From: Rahnella rivi
Lineage (GTDB): Bacteria > Pseudomonadota > Gammaproteobacteria > Enterobacterales > Enterobacteriaceae
NCBI RefSeq assembly: GCF_019049655.1
Contig: NZ_JAFMOX010000049.1
Span: 55,684 to 119,683 of the forward strand
DNA: 64,000 bases
Reading direction: 5' to 3'
This document shows positions 18,129 through 28,928 of this stretch, piece after piece. How positions within the stretch are numbered: position 1 is the stretch's first letter; each line of letters starts with the position of its first letter. The translations under genes and the position numbers were made by a program. The notes under the pieces are model-generated. The model worked only from the letters and a program-made list of their open reading frames with translations, made no database searches and was not told the DNA's origin.

Positions 18129-18895
18129 TGGCTGACAAAAAGCGCTTATCTGTTGTACTGATTGCACGCAATGAAGCCGGTTTATTGCAGGAATGTCTGG
18201 AATCGGTGGCCTGGGCTGATGAGATCGTTCTGCTCGATTCCGGCAGTGACGATGAAACAGTAGAGGTCGCGCGCAGTTTCGGCGCTCGGGTCTTCCGGAG
18301 CGCTGAGTGGCCGGGTTTTGGTAAACAGCGACAGCTGGCACAAAGCCATGCCACCGGCGATTACATTTTGATGATCGATGCTGATGAGCGGGTATCTCCC
18401 GAACTTCGTCAGTCGATTGAAAATGCTCTCAAGGATCCGCAGGAAAACACCGTTTACAGTCTCGGACGCAGCAATTTATTCCTCGGGAAATTTATGCGTC
18501 ACAGCGGCTGGTATCCGGATCGCGTGAACCGTCTTTATCCGGCACATTTTCGTTATAACGATGATTTAGTTCATGAATCCCTTGAAACTGACGGGGCACG
18601 CGTCCTCCCGCTTCAGGGTGATCTGCTGCATCTGACATGCCGCGATTTCTTTGCCTTTCAGCGTAAACAGCTCGGCTATGCGCAAGCATGGGCTACCCAG
18701 CGTCATCAGCAAGGACGTCGCTGCAGTTTCTTCTCCGTAATATCCCATACGCTGGGCGCATTCGTGAAAACCTGGATCCTGCGCGCGGGTTTTCTGGATG
18801 GAAAGCAGGGTTTGATTCTGGCGGGCGTCAATGCCCAGTATACTTTCAATAAATATGCCGCCTTGTGGGCATTCAGCCAACCTCTGCAGAAGTGA
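18128..18895 (+). CDS. waaE: LPS core beta-1,4-glucosyltransferase WaaE
   Basis: GT2 enzyme (255 residues). In Klebsiella and Serratia it adds a beta-1,4-linked glucose to heptose I, a core feature absent from E. coli. The catalytic domain reads [20 protein letters not shown] near residue 8, [14 protein letters not shown] near 35, and [13 protein letters not shown] near 80 (D-x-D). The distal half ends with a basic, aromatic segment. It overlaps the waaA stop and is followed six bases later by coaD. Gene order waaA-waaE-coaD is diagnostic of this core type. Confidence 0.93.
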   Translation: MADKKRLSVVLIARNEAGLLQECLESVAWADEIVLLDSGSDDETVEVARSFGARVFRSAEWPGFGKQRQLAQSHATGDYILMIDADERVSPELRQSIENALKDPQENTVYSLGRSNLFLGKFMRHSGWYPDRVNRLYPAHFRYNDDLVHESLETDGARVLPLQGDLLHLTCRDFFAFQRKQLGYAQAWATQRHQQGRRCSFFSVISHTLGAFVKTWILRAGFLDGKQGLILAGVNAQYTFNKYAALWAFSQPLQK

Positions 18896-19384
<489 letters not shown>

Positions 19385-19393
19385 AACCGGATC

Positions 19394-20203
19394 CTACCGC
19401 TGACAGCGCGGGCAGAAAAATGTGGTGCGTTGAGCATGTTTTTTACTCTCAATCAGCGTGCCACACACGCGGCAGGGTTCCCCCGCGCGGCCATAGACCT
19501 GGAGCTCCTGCGCGAAATACCCCGGTTTTCCATCAGACTGTAAAAAGTCTTTCAGCGTTGTTCCTCCCTGCTCAATTGAACGTAAAAGAACAGCTTTGAT
19601 TGTGCTGACCAGCAACGCCGTTTCTTCCCGCTTCAAAGAGTGCGCGGGTCTGTCCGGTGAGATGCCTGCAACAAAAAGGGATTCGCTGGCATAAATATTC
19701 CCGACACCGACCACCAGTTTGTTATCCATCAGCCAGGGCTTGATCGGCGATTTCCTGGTGCGTGATTTTTCAAACAGATAATCAGCGGTGAAATCCTCAC
19801 TCAGCGGTTCCGGGCCAAGGTGGGCTAATACGTTACTGCCAGCCAGATCGGCTGACCATAGCCATGCGCCAAAACGACGGGGATCGGTATAACGCAGCAC
19901 ATGGCCGGTATCCATCACCAGATCGACGTGATCGTGTTTTCCCGGCTCAGTCTCTTCCGGCAATACCCGCAAACTGCCAGACATTCCCAGATGAATGATG
20001 ATCCAGCCCGTGTTGAGCTCAACCAACAGGTATTTTGCGCGACGTTGAACGCTGAGAACGGGCTGATCGCTTAATGCCAAAATTTCCGCAGAGACGGGCC
20101 AGCGTAATCGCGCATTACGCACCACGGCGTGCATAATCGTGTGGCCTTTAAGATAGGGCTCAATCCCCCGGCGGCTGGTTTCAACTTCAGGTAATTCAGG
20201 CAT
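19394..20203 (-). CDS. mutM: Formamidopyrimidine-DNA glycosylase (Fpg/MutM)
   Basis: Base-excision repair enzyme removing 8-oxoguanine and cutting the abasic strand. The true start is the ATG at 20203, giving the invariant PELPEVET with catalytic Pro1 and Glu2 after Met removal; the frame extends upstream without support. A strong ribosome site (GGGAGAGG) precedes it. The C-terminus has the zinc finger C-x2-C-x16-C-x2-C (CRVCG ... CPRCQR), and the helix-two-turn-helix DNA site includes GVGNIYASE. The length of 269 residues is normal. The gene lies downstream of rpmB-rpmG with a terminator between. Confidence 0.97.
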   Translation of the reverse strand: MPELPEVETSRRGIEPYLKGHTIMHAVVRNARLRWPVSAEILALSDQPVLSVQRRAKYLLVELNTGWIIIHLGMSGSLRVLPEETEPGKHDHVDLVMDTGHVLRYTDPRRFGAWLWSADLAGSNVLAHLGPEPLSEDFTADYLFEKSRTRKSPIKPWLMDNKLVVGVGNIYASESLFVAGISPDRPAHSLKREETALLVSTIKAVLLRSIEQGGTTLKDFLQSDGKPGYFAQELQVYGRAGEPCRVCGTLIESKKHAQRTTFFCPRCQR

Positions 20204-20304
20204 ATCCTCTCCCGTAACAGAATCGAAATCAGAGTGTGTCGCAGACATCCGTCTCAGGCAAACAAAAGACGCCCGTAACCCGGACCTCAAATTTCAGGCA
20301 ATAA

Positions 20305-20328
20305 AAAACCCGGCCGGAGCCGGGTTTT
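20305..20328. terminator. Bidirectional terminator downstream of rpmG
   Basis: AAAACCCGGC and GCCGGGTTTT form a 10-bp stem around CGGA. It is placed 16 bp past the rpmG stop on the leftward strand, with T-rich sequence following. The 140 bp between rpmG and mutM hold nothing else evident. Confidence 0.85.
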
Positions 20329-20343
20329 ATTAATCCACTAAAA

Positions 20344-20514
<171 letters not shown>

Positions 20515-20522
20515 TCAGTTCC

Positions 20523-20947
<425 letters not shown>

Positions 20948-20952
20948 GGCGT

Positions 20953-20981
20953 AGTATACGCTCTGTAGCGTAAGTGCTCAA
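20953..20981 (-). promoter_or_regulatory. Promoter of rpmB-rpmG
   Basis: On the leftward strand TTGAGC (20981-20976) and TATACT (20958-20953) are separated by exactly 17 bp, a strong sigma-70 match. It lies about 190 bp upstream of rpmB and just downstream of radC. Confidence 0.75.
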
Positions 20982-21025
20982 GTCCCGAACAGCTAAAGAT
21001 CCCAAAGGATCTTTAAAAAACGACG

Positions 21026-21706
21026 CTAAATCCAACCGCGTTCGGCAAAAGACACCGTTTCTCCGTGACCTACAACCAAATGGTCGAGAACACGAATTTC
21101 CAGCAGTTGGCACGCACGAATAATTTGTTCAGTCACTTTTCTGTCCATCAGACTGGGTTCAGCCCGACCGGACGGATGATTATGCGCCAGAATTAACGCT
21201 GCCGCATTAACCTTCATCGCACCGCGAACAATTTCGCGGGGATACACTTCTACGTGCCCAATAGTACCAGCAAACATCTCCTCATGGCGAATAACCCGAT
21301 GCTGGTTGTCGAGAAAAAGTACCAGAAAGACCTCTCTTTCACGAAAAACCAGCAAATTCTGCAGATACTCCCGAATAACCGACGGGCTGAGCATGGCATT
21401 TTCCGCACTGAGATGACGCAGATAGGCACGGCGGGATAACTCAGACACCGCAACAAGCTGGGCATATTTCGCCACGCCCATGCCTTTAATACGTGACATC
21501 GCGTTAAAATCCGCCATCAGTAACTGATGGAGTGAACCAAACTCATCGAGCAGATTTTTAGCCAGCTCCATCACATGCTGTCCGCGCGATCCGATGCGCA
21601 AATAAATCGCCAGCAGTTCCTGATCTGTCAGCCCTTTGGCACCCTGCTCTAATAACTTTTCCCGTGGTTTCACCGTATCCGGCCAGCCGTTGTGCGATTT
21701 CGTCAT
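21026..21706 (-). CDS. radC: RadC family JAMM/MPN protein
   Basis: A 226-residue protein of the RadC (YicR) family. The N-terminal part has a helix-hairpin-helix-like segment ([18 protein letters not shown] near 70). The C-terminal JAB/MPN domain carries the JAMM zinc motif HNHPSG followed by Asp (SLMD). The family was once called a DNA repair protein, but the original radC mutation mapped elsewhere and the true role is unknown. It lies upstream of rpmB in the same direction and diverges from coaBC. A weak GATCC/GGATC hairpin just past its stop may act as a terminator. Confidence 0.93.
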   Translation of the reverse strand: MTKSHNGWPDTVKPREKLLEQGAKGLTDQELLAIYLRIGSRGQHVMELAKNLLDEFGSLHQLLMADFNAMSRIKGMGVAKYAQLVAVSELSRRAYLRHLSAENAMLSPSVIREYLQNLLVFREREVFLVLFLDNQHRVIRHEEMFAGTIGHVEVYPREIVRGAMKVNAAALILAHNHPSGRAEPSLMDRKVTEQIIRACQLLEIRVLDHLVVGHGETVSFAERGWI

Positions 21707-21891
21707 CCTGACTCCTTTTTCGCGGCGATTGTGCCACAGCCCCGACCATCAGGCTTTTCGGCGTCTTCAGCTTGCGAGGCATCGCGCAGAAATCTTATTC
21801 AACCTCGTTCGGGTGTCGCCAATAGCTGTCATCATTGTGCGTTATGCTAAAATGTCGCTTCTTCAGGCTTTCAATCAATCGGACAATGATG

Positions 21892-23106
21892 ATGACGGGA
21901 CTTTCCGGCAAACATATTGTGCTCGGTATCAGCGGTGGTATCGCTGCCTATAAAGCACCAGAACTGGTACGTCGCTTACGCGAGCGTGGCGCGGAAGTAC
22001 GCGTAGTGATGACAGATGCGGCTAAATCTTTTGTGACGCCACTGAGCCTGCAGGCGGTTTCCGGCTATCCGGTGTCTGATGACCTGCTTGATCCGGCAGC
22101 CGAAGCGGCAATGGGTCACATCGAATTAGGTAAATGGGCTGATTTGGTGCTGATCGCGCCCGCTACGGCCGATTTACTGGCACGCATGGCCGCCGGTATG
22201 GCTAATGACCTGCTGACCACGGTTTGCCTGGCAACCGCGGCACCCATTGCAGTACTTCCGGCGATGAATCAGCAGATGTATCGCGCGACCGTCACGCAGG
22301 AGAATCTGCAACGGCTTGCAGCAAGAGGCACCTTGTTATGGGGCCCTGACAGCGGAAGCCAGGCCTGTGGTGATATTGGCCCGGGACGAATGCTCGATCC
22401 CCTGGTCATTGTCGATATGGCAATCAACCATTTCTCCGTACGCCAGGATCTGGCGCATCTGAACATTATGGTGACGGCAGGCCCGACGCGTGAAGCGCTG
22501 GATCCGGTTCGCTTCATCAGTAATCACAGTTCAGGAAAAATGGGTTTTGCGATTGCGAAAGCCGCCGCCAATCGCGGTGCGAATGTCACACTTATCGCCG
22601 GCCCGGTGACGCAACCGACACCCGCGAATGTCCGGCGTATAGATGTGGAAAGCGCACTGGAGATGCAACACGCTGTGCAGCTTTCTGCCAGTTCACAGCA
22701 TATTTTTATCTCCTGTGCCGCGGTTGCAGACTACCGTGCTGAACTGATTGCTGATGAGAAAATCAAAAAGCAAGGCGATGAAATCACAGTCAAAATGATT
22801 AAAAACCCTGACATTGTTGCCGGCGTGGCGGCGATGACAGAAAACCGGCCGTATGTCGTGGGGTTTGCCGCCGAAACCCAGAATGTGGAAGAATACGCGC
22901 GGCAAAAAAGGATCCGTAAGAATCTGGATCTGATTTGCGCCAACGATGTTTCACTTGCCGGGCAAGGTTTTAATACCGATAGCAATGCCCTGCATCTTTT
23001 TTGGCAGGACGGGGATAAAATCTTACCGCTTAGCGATAAATCCCTGCTTGGCCAACGTTTATTAGAAGAGATTGTCAGCCGTTATGATGAAAAAAATCGA
23101 CATTAA
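21892..23106 (+). CDS. coaBC: Bifunctional phosphopantothenoylcysteine decarboxylase/synthetase
   Basis: Carries out two steps of CoA synthesis. CoaB (C-terminal) joins cysteine to phosphopantothenate; CoaC (N-terminal, FMN-dependent) decarboxylates the product. CoaC shows [23 protein letters not shown], the active-site His in [20 protein letters not shown], and [13 protein letters not shown] with the catalytic Cys. CoaB shows [24 protein letters not shown] and AVADYRAE...EKIKKQ. Three ATGs stand in tandem (21886, 21889, 21892). I take the third because CGGA then lies nine bases upstream; the difference is two residues. The stop overlaps the dut start by 20 bases. Confidence 0.95.
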   Translation: MTGLSGKHIVLGISGGIAAYKAPELVRRLRERGAEVRVVMTDAAKSFVTPLSLQAVSGYPVSDDLLDPAAEAAMGHIELGKWADLVLIAPATADLLARMAAGMANDLLTTVCLATAAPIAVLPAMNQQMYRATVTQENLQRLAARGTLLWGPDSGSQACGDIGPGRMLDPLVIVDMAINHFSVRQDLAHLNIMVTAGPTREALDPVRFISNHSSGKMGFAIAKAAANRGANVTLIAGPVTQPTPANVRRIDVESALEMQHAVQLSASSQHIFISCAAVADYRAELIADEKIKKQGDEITVKMIKNPDIVAGVAAMTENRPYVVGFAAETQNVEEYARQKRIRKNLDLICANDVSLAGQGFNTDSNALHLFWQDGDKILPLSDKSLLGQRLLEEIVSRYDEKNRH

Positions 23107-23542
23107 AATTCTCGACCCGCGCATCGGTTCGACTTTCCCTTTACCGGCTTACGCCACGCCAGGGTCTGCAGGTCTGGATTTACGCGCCTGTCTGGATGCT
23201 TCTGTTGAACTCAAACCCGGCGAAACCACGCTGCTGCCAACCGGTCTGGCAATCCACATTGGCGATGCAAACCTGGCAGCGGTGATCCTGCCGCGCTCTG
23301 GTTTGGGGCATAAACATGGCGTGGTACTGGGCAATTTAGTGGGTCTGATTGACTCCGATTATCAGGGACAGTTGATGGTTTCCGTCTGGAACCGTGGGCA
23401 AACAACGTTCGTGATTGAACCGGGCGAGAGAATCGCACAAATGGTCTTTGTGCCTGTGGTTCAGGCTGAATTCAATCTGGTGGAAGATTTCAACACCAGT
23501 GAACGCGGTGAAGGTGGTTTTGGCCACTCCGGCCGTCAATAA
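23087..23542 (+). CDS. dut: Deoxyuridine 5'-triphosphate nucleotidohydrolase (dUTPase)
   Basis: Hydrolyses dUTP to dUMP and PPi, keeping uracil out of DNA and supplying dTMP synthesis. Trimeric family motifs are all present: GSAGLDLRA near 24, [10 protein letters not shown] near 72, GLIDSDYQG near 88, GERIAQMVF near 117, and the C-terminal [13 protein letters not shown] start at the ATG at 23087 (MKKIDIKIL, 151 residues). An ATG three bases upstream is equally placed. It overlaps the end of coaBC, so the genes are co-translated. Confidence 0.96.
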   Translation: MKKIDIKILDPRIGSTFPLPAYATPGSAGLDLRACLDASVELKPGETTLLPTGLAIHIGDANLAAVILPRSGLGHKHGVVLGNLVGLIDSDYQGQLMVSVWNRGQTTFVIEPGERIAQMVFVPVVQAEFNLVEDFNTSERGEGGFGHSGRQ

Positions 23543-23713
23543 GAACCTGTTCAGCACCGCAGATTTTGACGCGATATTGAACAGATCCTTATCACTATCA
23601 GACCGTAACAACACCAAGGGAACGAAAAAAGCCGCAGGATCATAGCGATTCATGCGGCAGTTGTGCGGTTTCTCCATGATTTTAGCCGTTTTTTAGCAAG
23701 GGTCTATTCAGAC

Positions 23714-24310
23714 ATGGCAGAGAAAGAAACGACAAAAAGGAACCGGCGCGAAGAGATTTTGCAGGCGTTAGCGCAAATGCTTCAGTCCAGTGATGGCAGC
23801 CAGCGGATCACGACCGCGAAACTCGCTGCCAGCGTAGGTGTTTCGGAAGCAGCTCTTTATCGTCATTTTCCCAGTAAAACGCGGATGTTTGACAGCTTAA
23901 TCGAGTTTATTGAAGACAGCCTGATCTCACGTATCAATCTCATCTTGCAGGATGAAAAGGATACGTTGAACCGGATCCGTCTGATTTTGCTGCTGGTTCT
24001 GGGTTTTGCAGAGCGCAATCCGGGCCTGACACGCATCATGACCGGACATGCTTTGATGTTTGAACAGGACCGCCTGCAGGGCCGCATCAATCAGCTCTTT
24101 GAGCGAATTGAAGCCCAGTTGCGTCAGGTACTGCGGGAAAAGAAAATGCGTGAAGGCAGCGGTTTTACCTATGATGAAACGCTGCTCGCCAGCCAGTTGC
24201 TGGCTTACTGTGAAGGGATGTTATCGCGGTTTGTGCGCTCAGAGTTTAAGTACCGTCCCACGCAGGATTTTGATACGCGCTGGCCGCTCATCTCGGCTCA
24301 GTTGCAATAA
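23714..24310 (+). CDS. slmA: Nucleoid occlusion factor SlmA
   Basis: TetR-family DNA-binding protein that inhibits FtsZ assembly over unsegregated nucleoids. The start at 23714 gives [19 protein letters not shown] and 198 residues, the E. coli length; the open frame extends 17 codons upstream without similarity. The HTH is [27 protein letters not shown] near 35-60. It lies about 170 bp after dut and converges on pyrE with a shared terminator. Confidence 0.96.
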   Translation: MAEKETTKRNRREEILQALAQMLQSSDGSQRITTAKLAASVGVSEAALYRHFPSKTRMFDSLIEFIEDSLISRINLILQDEKDTLNRIRLILLLVLGFAERNPGLTRIMTGHALMFEQDRLQGRINQLFERIEAQLRQVLREKKMREGSGFTYDETLLASQLLAYCEGMLSRFVRSEFKYRPTQDFDTRWPLISAQLQ

Positions 24311-24339
24311 CGTCGCGTCGAAATAATGTGTCAGATGTT

Positions 24340-24363
24340 AAAAAGGGCCTTTCGGCCCTTTTT
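24340..24363. terminator. Bidirectional terminator between slmA and pyrE
   Basis: AAAAAGGGCC and GGCCCTTTTT form a 10-bp stem around TTTC, with T tracts on both strands. It serves the convergent slmA and rph-pyrE units. Confidence 0.9.
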
Positions 24364-24378
24364 CATTTTTGGCGAATC

Positions 24379-25020
24379 TTAAACGCCGTACGTCTGCTGA
24401 TATGCACGCACAGCCGCCAGATGGTCAGCCATTTCGGTTTTTTCTTCCAGATAGTCGATGAGGTCTGCCAGCGTAATAATAGAAATCACTTTGCAATGGT
24501 AGTCGCGTTCAACTTCCTGAATGGCAGAGATATCAGCGCGTCCGCGTTCCTGACGATCCAGGGAAATCAGAACCCCGGCGAGCGTCGCGTGGTTCGCATT
24601 GATGATTTCCATAGACTCACGAATGGCTGTTCCCGCCGTGATCACATCATCAACCAGCATGACGCGCCCTTGCAGCGGGCTGCCTACCAGTAAACCGCCT
24701 TCGCCATGATCTTTGGCTTCTTTACGGTTGAAGCAATAAGGCACATCACGTTCATGATGCTCAGCCAGCGCAACGGCAGTGGTCGTCGCGATCGGGATAC
24801 CTTTGTAAGCCGGGCCAAACACTAAATCGAAATCAATTTTTGAATCCATCAATGCTTCGGCATAGAAACGTCCCAGTAACGCCAGATCGCGTCCGGTATT
24901 AAACAGACCGGCATTGAAGAAGTAAGGGCTGATACGCCCGGACTTCAGGGTAAATTCGCCGAATTTCAAAACCTGCTTGTTCAGTGCGAACTCAATAAAT
25001 TGGCGCTGATAGGCTTTCAT
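24379..25020 (-). CDS. pyrE: Orotate phosphoribosyltransferase
   Basis: Joins orotate and PRPP to give orotidine 5'-phosphate in pyrimidine synthesis. The 213-residue protein carries the PRPP-binding motif [16 protein letters not shown] near 120-135, the flexible catalytic loop [12 protein letters not shown] near 100, and [10 protein letters not shown] near 70. It is the second gene of rph-pyrE and is separated from rph by an attenuator hairpin, so its expression should respond to pyrimidine supply as in E. coli. Confidence 0.97.
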   Translation of the reverse strand: MKAYQRQFIEFALNKQVLKFGEFTLKSGRISPYFFNAGLFNTGRDLALLGRFYAEALMDSKIDFDLVFGPAYKGIPIATTTAVALAEHHERDVPYCFNRKEAKDHGEGGLLVGSPLQGRVMLVDDVITAGTAIRESMEIINANHATLAGVLISLDRQERGRADISAIQEVERDYHCKVISIITLADLIDYLEEKTEMADHLAAVRAYQQTYGV

Positions 25021-25073
25021 TGATGGTCTCCTCGATAATCTCGTATTTCTGACATTGTCAGCCCGCAGGCCAT

Positions 25074-25097
25074 AAAAAAGGCGACTTCTTAGTCGCC
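25074..25097 (-). terminator. rph-pyrE intercistronic attenuator
   Basis: On the leftward strand GGCGACT, AAGA, AGTCGCC and six T follow each other 53 bp before the pyrE start. In E. coli pyrE attenuation, low UTP stalls RNA polymerase so that ribosomes finishing rph prevent hairpin formation. The rph stop lies only a few bases before the hairpin here, matching that layout. Confidence 0.85.
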
Positions 25098-25105
25098 TTA
25101 AAAAA

Positions 25106-25822
25106 TCATTCCGCCAGTGCCGCTTTCTGCGCCTGGAAGATGGTGTCGATTCCCTCTCGCGCGAGGGCCAGTAAATTGAGTAACTCTTCGTGGCTGAACG
25201 GCTCGCCTTCGGCAGTGCCCTGCACTTCGATCATGCGGCCATCTTCCATCATCACCACGTTCATGTCGGTTTCAGCAGCGGAGTCCTCTACATACTCAAG
25301 GTCGCACAGCGCTTCACCCTTAACAATACCGACAGAAACCGCCGCAACCATGCCTTTCATCGGATTGGCTTTAAGTTTACCCGCAGCGACCAGCGCATTC
25401 AGCGCATCGGCCAGCGCAACACAAGCACCCGAGATAGACGCGGTACGCGTACCGCCGTCAGCCTGTAAAACATCACAGTCGAGGGTGATGGTGAATTCAC
25501 CGAGTTTTTTCAAATCCACTGCGGCACGAAGAGAACGTGCGATCAGACGCTGGATTTCGAGAGTACGACCACCCTGTTTGCCTTTAGCGGCTTCACGCGG
25601 ATTACGGGTATGAGTAGAACGCGGCAGCATCCCGTATTCTGCAGTGATCCAGCCCTGACCCTGGCCTTTCAGAAAACGCGGAACGCCTTCTTCTACCGTT
25701 GCGGTACACAGCACTTTAGTTTCACCAAACTCCACCAGCACGGAACCTTCAGCGTGTTTAGTGTAATGGCGGGTCAGTGTTACGGGGCGCACTTGTTGTG
25801 CATTTCGGCCTGCTGGACGCAT
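25106..25822 (-). CDS. rph: Ribonuclease PH
   Basis: Phosphate-dependent 3'-5' exoribonuclease that trims tRNA precursors. I take the ATG at 25822, giving [14 protein letters not shown] and 238 residues. Family landmarks are [63 protein letters not shown] and [18 protein letters not shown]. The frame is intact to ALAE; E. coli K-12 MG1655 carries an rph frameshift that impairs pyrE expression, which is absent here. It is the promoter-proximal gene of rph-pyrE. Confidence 0.97.
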   Translation of the reverse strand: MRPAGRNAQQVRPVTLTRHYTKHAEGSVLVEFGETKVLCTATVEEGVPRFLKGQGQGWITAEYGMLPRSTHTRNPREAAKGKQGGRTLEIQRLIARSLRAAVDLKKLGEFTITLDCDVLQADGGTRTASISGACVALADALNALVAAGKLKANPMKGMVAAVSVGIVKGEALCDLEYVEDSAAETDMNVVMMEDGRMIEVQGTAEGEPFSHEELLNLLALAREGIDTIFQAQKAALAE

Positions 25823-25861
25823 GGGATAGTACTCCGGGTCGCAAATCATGTTTGGCTGCGC

Positions 25862-25890
25862 ATTATACGGACTTCATGAGGTAATGCCTA
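25862..25890 (-). promoter_or_regulatory. Promoter of rph-pyrE
   Basis: On the leftward strand TAGGCA and a perfect TATAAT are separated by 17 bp, about 40 bp before the rph start. Confidence 0.6.
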
Positions 25891-25911
25891 TCATGACCCG
25901 TCCACCGAGGC

Positions 25912-25917
25912 TATAAT
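25912..25917 (+). promoter_or_regulatory. -10 element of yicC
   Basis: A perfect TATAAT, 33 bp before the yicC start, with no convincing -35. It faces away from the rph promoter in the same 127-bp intergenic space. Confidence 0.5.
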
Positions 25918-25949
25918 CCCTCCATCTTTACATTAACAGGTACGCATAC

Positions 25950-26813
25950 ATGATTCGTAGTATGACCGCTTATGCACGACGCGAAATTAAGGGTGACTGG
26001 GGCAGCGCAGCGTGGGAACTCCGCTCGGTAAACCAACGTTATCTGGAAACTTATATCCGTCTTCCGGAGCAATTCCGCAGCCTGGAGCCGGTCGTTCGCG
26101 AACGCATTCGTGCCCGTCTGACCCGTGGTAAAGTCGAATGTAATCTGCGTTTTGACCTCGATCCGGGTGCACAAAGCTCATTGCAGCTGAACGAAAAACT
26201 GGCTAAACAGCTGGTAGAAGCCGCGCAGTGGGTAAAAATGCAAAGTGACGAAGGTGAAATTAATCCGCTGGAAGTTCTGCGCTGGCCTGGCGTAATGCTG
26301 GCCGAAGAACAAGATCTGGACGCTATCAGCACCGAGTTGCTGCAGGCACTGGAAACCGCTCTGGATGATTTCATCAGCGCCCGTGAAAGCGAAGGTGCCG
26401 CTCTGAAAGTGATGATCGAACAGCGTCTTGACGGCGTCAGCGCAGAAGTGCTGAAGGTCCGCGCCCATATGCCTAATATTCTGCAATGGCAGCGTGAGCG
26501 TCTGGTCAGCAAGCTGGAAGATGCACAGGTACAGCTGGAAAACACACGACTGGAGCAAGAGTTAGTGCTGATGGCTCAGCGTGTTGATGTTGCCGAAGAG
26601 CTGGACCGGCTTGAAGCGCATGTCAAAGAAACGCATAAAATCATGAAGAAAGAAGAAGCCGTCGGCCGTCGACTTGATTTCATGATGCAGGAATTTAACC
26701 GCGAGTCGAACACACTGGCGTCAAAATCAATTAATGCCGATGTCACCACATCAGCCATCGAGCTGAAAGTGCTGATCGAACAGATGCGCGAACAGATTCA
26801 GAACATCGAGTAA
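25950..26813 (+). CDS. yicC: YicC family endoribonuclease
   Basis: A 287-residue protein of the YicC/YloC family, reported in recent years to act as an endoribonuclease (in E. coli linked to RyhB turnover). The N-terminus MIRSMTAYARRE and ELRSVNQRYLETYIRLPEQFR near residue 25 are typical. The C-terminal part has VDVAEELDRLEAH, KKEEAVGRRLDFMMQEFNRESNTLASKS, the conserved metal-site region. It stands alone, divergent from rph as in E. coli, and ends at a strong terminator. Confidence 0.93.
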   Translation: MIRSMTAYARREIKGDWGSAAWELRSVNQRYLETYIRLPEQFRSLEPVVRERIRARLTRGKVECNLRFDLDPGAQSSLQLNEKLAKQLVEAAQWVKMQSDEGEINPLEVLRWPGVMLAEEQDLDAISTELLQALETALDDFISARESEGAALKVMIEQRLDGVSAEVLKVRAHMPNILQWQRERLVSKLEDAQVQLENTRLEQELVLMAQRVDVAEELDRLEAHVKETHKIMKKEEAVGRRLDFMMQEFNRESNTLASKSINADVTTSAIELKVLIEQMREQIQNIE

Positions 26814-26833
26814 TTTATTTGTACCGATGTAAT

Positions 26834-26870
26834 AAAAACGCCTCAGGTCATCACAACCCGAGGCGTTTTT
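26834..26870. terminator. Bidirectional terminator
   Basis: AAAAACGCCTC and GAGGCGTTTTT form an 11-bp stem around a 15-base loop, between convergent yicC and the ketosynthase gene. T runs on both strands. Confidence 0.9.
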
Positions 26871-26893
26871 TTATGTGTCAGCGGTGAGGGGGA

Positions 26894-28168
26894 TTACTTT
26901 TCCCAGCGCTTGAGCAGTACGCAGGCATTCACGCCGCCGAAACCAAAGCCGTTCGACAAAGCATAGGTAATGCCATGTTTTTGCGCAGTATTACCGATGA
27001 TATTCAGACCGGCAGCAGCTTCATCTTTGTTTTCCAGATTCAACGTTGGCGGAACAATCTGGTCACGGATAGCCAGAATCGTGAAGATAGTTTCCAGCCC
27101 CCCCGCTGCGCCCAATAAATGACCGGTCGCTGATTTAGTCGAGGTCACAGCCAGTTTACCGTCAGTCCCGAACAGGGTTTTAATCGCGTTGATTTCACCC
27201 AGATCGCCGACCGGTGTGGATGTGGCGTGAGCATTCAGATGCTGTACGTCTGAAGGCTGAATACCCGCCTGACGCAACGCAATTTTCATCGCGCGACCTG
27301 CGCCATTCCCGTCTTCTGCACCTGAAGTCATGTGATAAGCATCACCGCTGGTGCCGTAACCGACGATCTCAGCCAGGATAGTCGCACCACGGGCTTTTGC
27401 GTGTTCCAGCTCTTCGATGACCAGCATACCGGCGCCTTCACCCATGATGAAACCATCACGGCCACTGTCGAACGGACGGGATGCTTTCTCAGGATGATCG
27501 GTATGACCCGCTGACATCGCTTTCGCGGCAGCAAAACCACCCAGGCTGACGGTATCGATCGCCGCTTCAGCGCCACCGCATAATGCAACATCCGCCTCAT
27601 CGTTACGAATCAAACGCACTGCATCGCCGATCGCCTGAACGCCTGCCGCACATGCGGTTACAGGGGCACCAATAGGGCCTTTAAACTGATGTTTAATGGA
27701 AACCTGACCGGCTGCCAGATTCACCAGGAATGAAGGAATGGTGAACGGAGATAAACGCTTAGCGCCACGACTGTCGTTGGTACGAACGGCATGGGCGATG
27801 GCCGGAAATCCGCCGATACCAGAACCGATGACGGTCGCGGTACGTTCCTGCTGCTCAGCGGTTTCAGCTTTCCAGCCCGCATGAGTGATCGCCATTTCGG
27901 CTGCGGCCATGGCAAACAGAATGAAGCGGTCCATTTTTTTCTGGTCTTTCGGCACGACAAACAGGTCCGGATCGAAACCAGACTCAGGGTCCTGTTCTTT
28001 AGTTTGCACCTGACCGCCGATTTTCACGCTCAGCGTTTCAACAATCTCATCCGGCAATACACGGATACCAGACTGACCGGCCAGCAGGCGCTTCCAGATA
28101 GTTTCGATATCACAGCCCAGAGGACTCACAGCCCCCATGCCGGTAATCACTACTCGACGATGAGTCAT
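26894..28168 (-). CDS. FabF-type beta-ketoacyl-ACP synthase II, probable paralogue
   Basis: A 424-residue condensing enzyme of the thiolase fold. The catalytic set is complete: Cys173 in TACAAGVQAIG, His314 in NAHATSTPVGD, Lys345 and His350 in TKSATGHLLGAAGG. The terminal GFGFGGVN loop is also present. It should therefore condense malonyl-ACP with acyl-ACP. It differs from E. coli FabF in the N-terminal third: PESGFDPDLFVVPKDQKKMDRF replaces the shorter gammaproteobacterial segment and recalls FabF of alphaproteobacteria (from memory). The normal fabF sits in the fab cluster, not beside yicC, so this is probably an extra copy. A TetR gene lies upstream in the same direction, 139 bp away. I do not know its substrate range. 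Confidence 0.85.
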   Translation of the reverse strand: MTHRRVVITGMGAVSPLGCDIETIWKRLLAGQSGIRVLPDEIVETLSVKIGGQVQTKEQDPESGFDPDLFVVPKDQKKMDRFILFAMAAAEMAITHAGWKAETAEQQERTATVIGSGIGGFPAIAHAVRTNDSRGAKRLSPFTIPSFLVNLAAGQVSIKHQFKGPIGAPVTACAAGVQAIGDAVRLIRNDEADVALCGGAEAAIDTVSLGGFAAAKAMSAGHTDHPEKASRPFDSGRDGFIMGEGAGMLVIEELEHAKARGATILAEIVGYGTSGDAYHMTSGAEDGNGAGRAMKIALRQAGIQPSDVQHLNAHATSTPVGDLGEINAIKTLFGTDGKLAVTSTKSATGHLLGAAGGLETIFTILAIRDQIVPPTLNLENKDEAAAGLNIIGNTAQKHGITYALSNGFGFGGVNACVLLKRWEK

Positions 28169-28266
28169 AAAATGTTCCTTCCTGTCCGTTAATGCATACG
28201 TTTTTGCAGGGGTTTTGATTCGTCCGGCAGAAACAGGGTCTTTAAAAGCTGACAGTATGTGACGAA

Positions 28267-28288
28267 TTACGGTTTTGTAAACCCGTAA
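28267..28288. promoter_or_regulatory. Imperfect inverted repeat upstream of the ketosynthase gene
   Basis: TTACGGTTT and AAACCCGTAA are inverted around TGT with one extra C in the right arm. It is about 100 bp before the ketosynthase start and 20 bp after the TetR stop. It could be an operator or a weak terminator. Confidence 0.35.
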
Positions 28289-28307
28289 CCCGAAAATTTT
28301 GTCTTCG

Positions 28308-28928
28308 TTATTTCGCCAGGCTTCGTAAAACCAGGCTGGTAATAGCGGTTACGCGTTCTTCCAGCTGCTCGGGGGTTTTCTGTTCCAGCAGCAGCGGATG
28401 TGAGAACGGCGTCGTCACGGTAGTGATCGCCATACAGACTTCATCCAGCGGCGTTTTACGCTCAAACTCCCCGGATTCGCGACCGTCCGTGACAATTTTC
28501 TCAATGATGCTGTACATCGTAGCGCGATGATTTAACGTCGATTTCCACTGTTGAGCAGAGGCTATCGCAGCAAGATCATGCAGCTTTCTGTCCTGAAAGA
28601 AGAGATCAAGACTACGCGTAAGCAGTGTTCTAAACAGGGATCGCAGGCGCAGAGTGGCACTTTGGTCACTTTGTGCAATCAGTAATAGCGCATGATCAAT
28701 TTGTCCGACACGTTGAGAACAAATCGCTTCGCCAATGGCCTGTTTTGACTCAAAAAATTTATAAATATAAGCACTTGAGACACCGATGGATTTTGCCAGA
28801 TCGGCCACCGACGTTTTGGCATAACCGTAAAGCCGGAAATGCTCAAATGCTGCATTGATGATCTGCTCACGCCGTTCATGTTCGGCAGGTCCACGCTGAG
28901 TTAACGCAACCGGAATATCGGGTTTCAT
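28308..28928 (-). CDS. TetR-family transcriptional regulator
   Basis: A 206-residue one-domain-plus-HTH regulator. The N-terminal HTH is SVADLAKSIGVSSAYIYKFFESKQAIGEAI near residues 40-70, a typical TetR_N. The C-terminal ligand domain is helical and I do not recognise its class. The ribosome site GGAGG is strong. It lies directly upstream of the FabF-type gene in the same orientation, so the likely targets are itself and that gene, with an acyl compound as a plausible but unproved ligand. A semi-palindrome lies 48 bp before its start. Confidence 0.85.
   Translation of the reverse strand: MKPDIPVALTQRGPAEHERREQIINAAFEHFRLYGYAKTSVADLAKSIGVSSAYIYKFFESKQAIGEAICSQRVGQIDHALLLIAQSDQSATLRLRSLFRTLLTRSLDLFFQDRKLHDLAAIASAQQWKSTLNHRATMYSIIEKIVTDGRESGEFERKTPLDEVCMAITTVTTPFSHPLLLEQKTPEQLEERVTAITSLVLRSLAK

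Noticed and set aside
20982..21025. Hairpin AAAGATCC/GGATCTTT as a strong radC terminator
   Set aside because: Only three T follow on the leftward strand; kept as a remark, not as a feature.
23615..23680. GCCGCA/TGCGGC hairpin between dut and slmA as a terminator
   Set aside because: Six-base stem with a long loop and no T tract; too weak to call.
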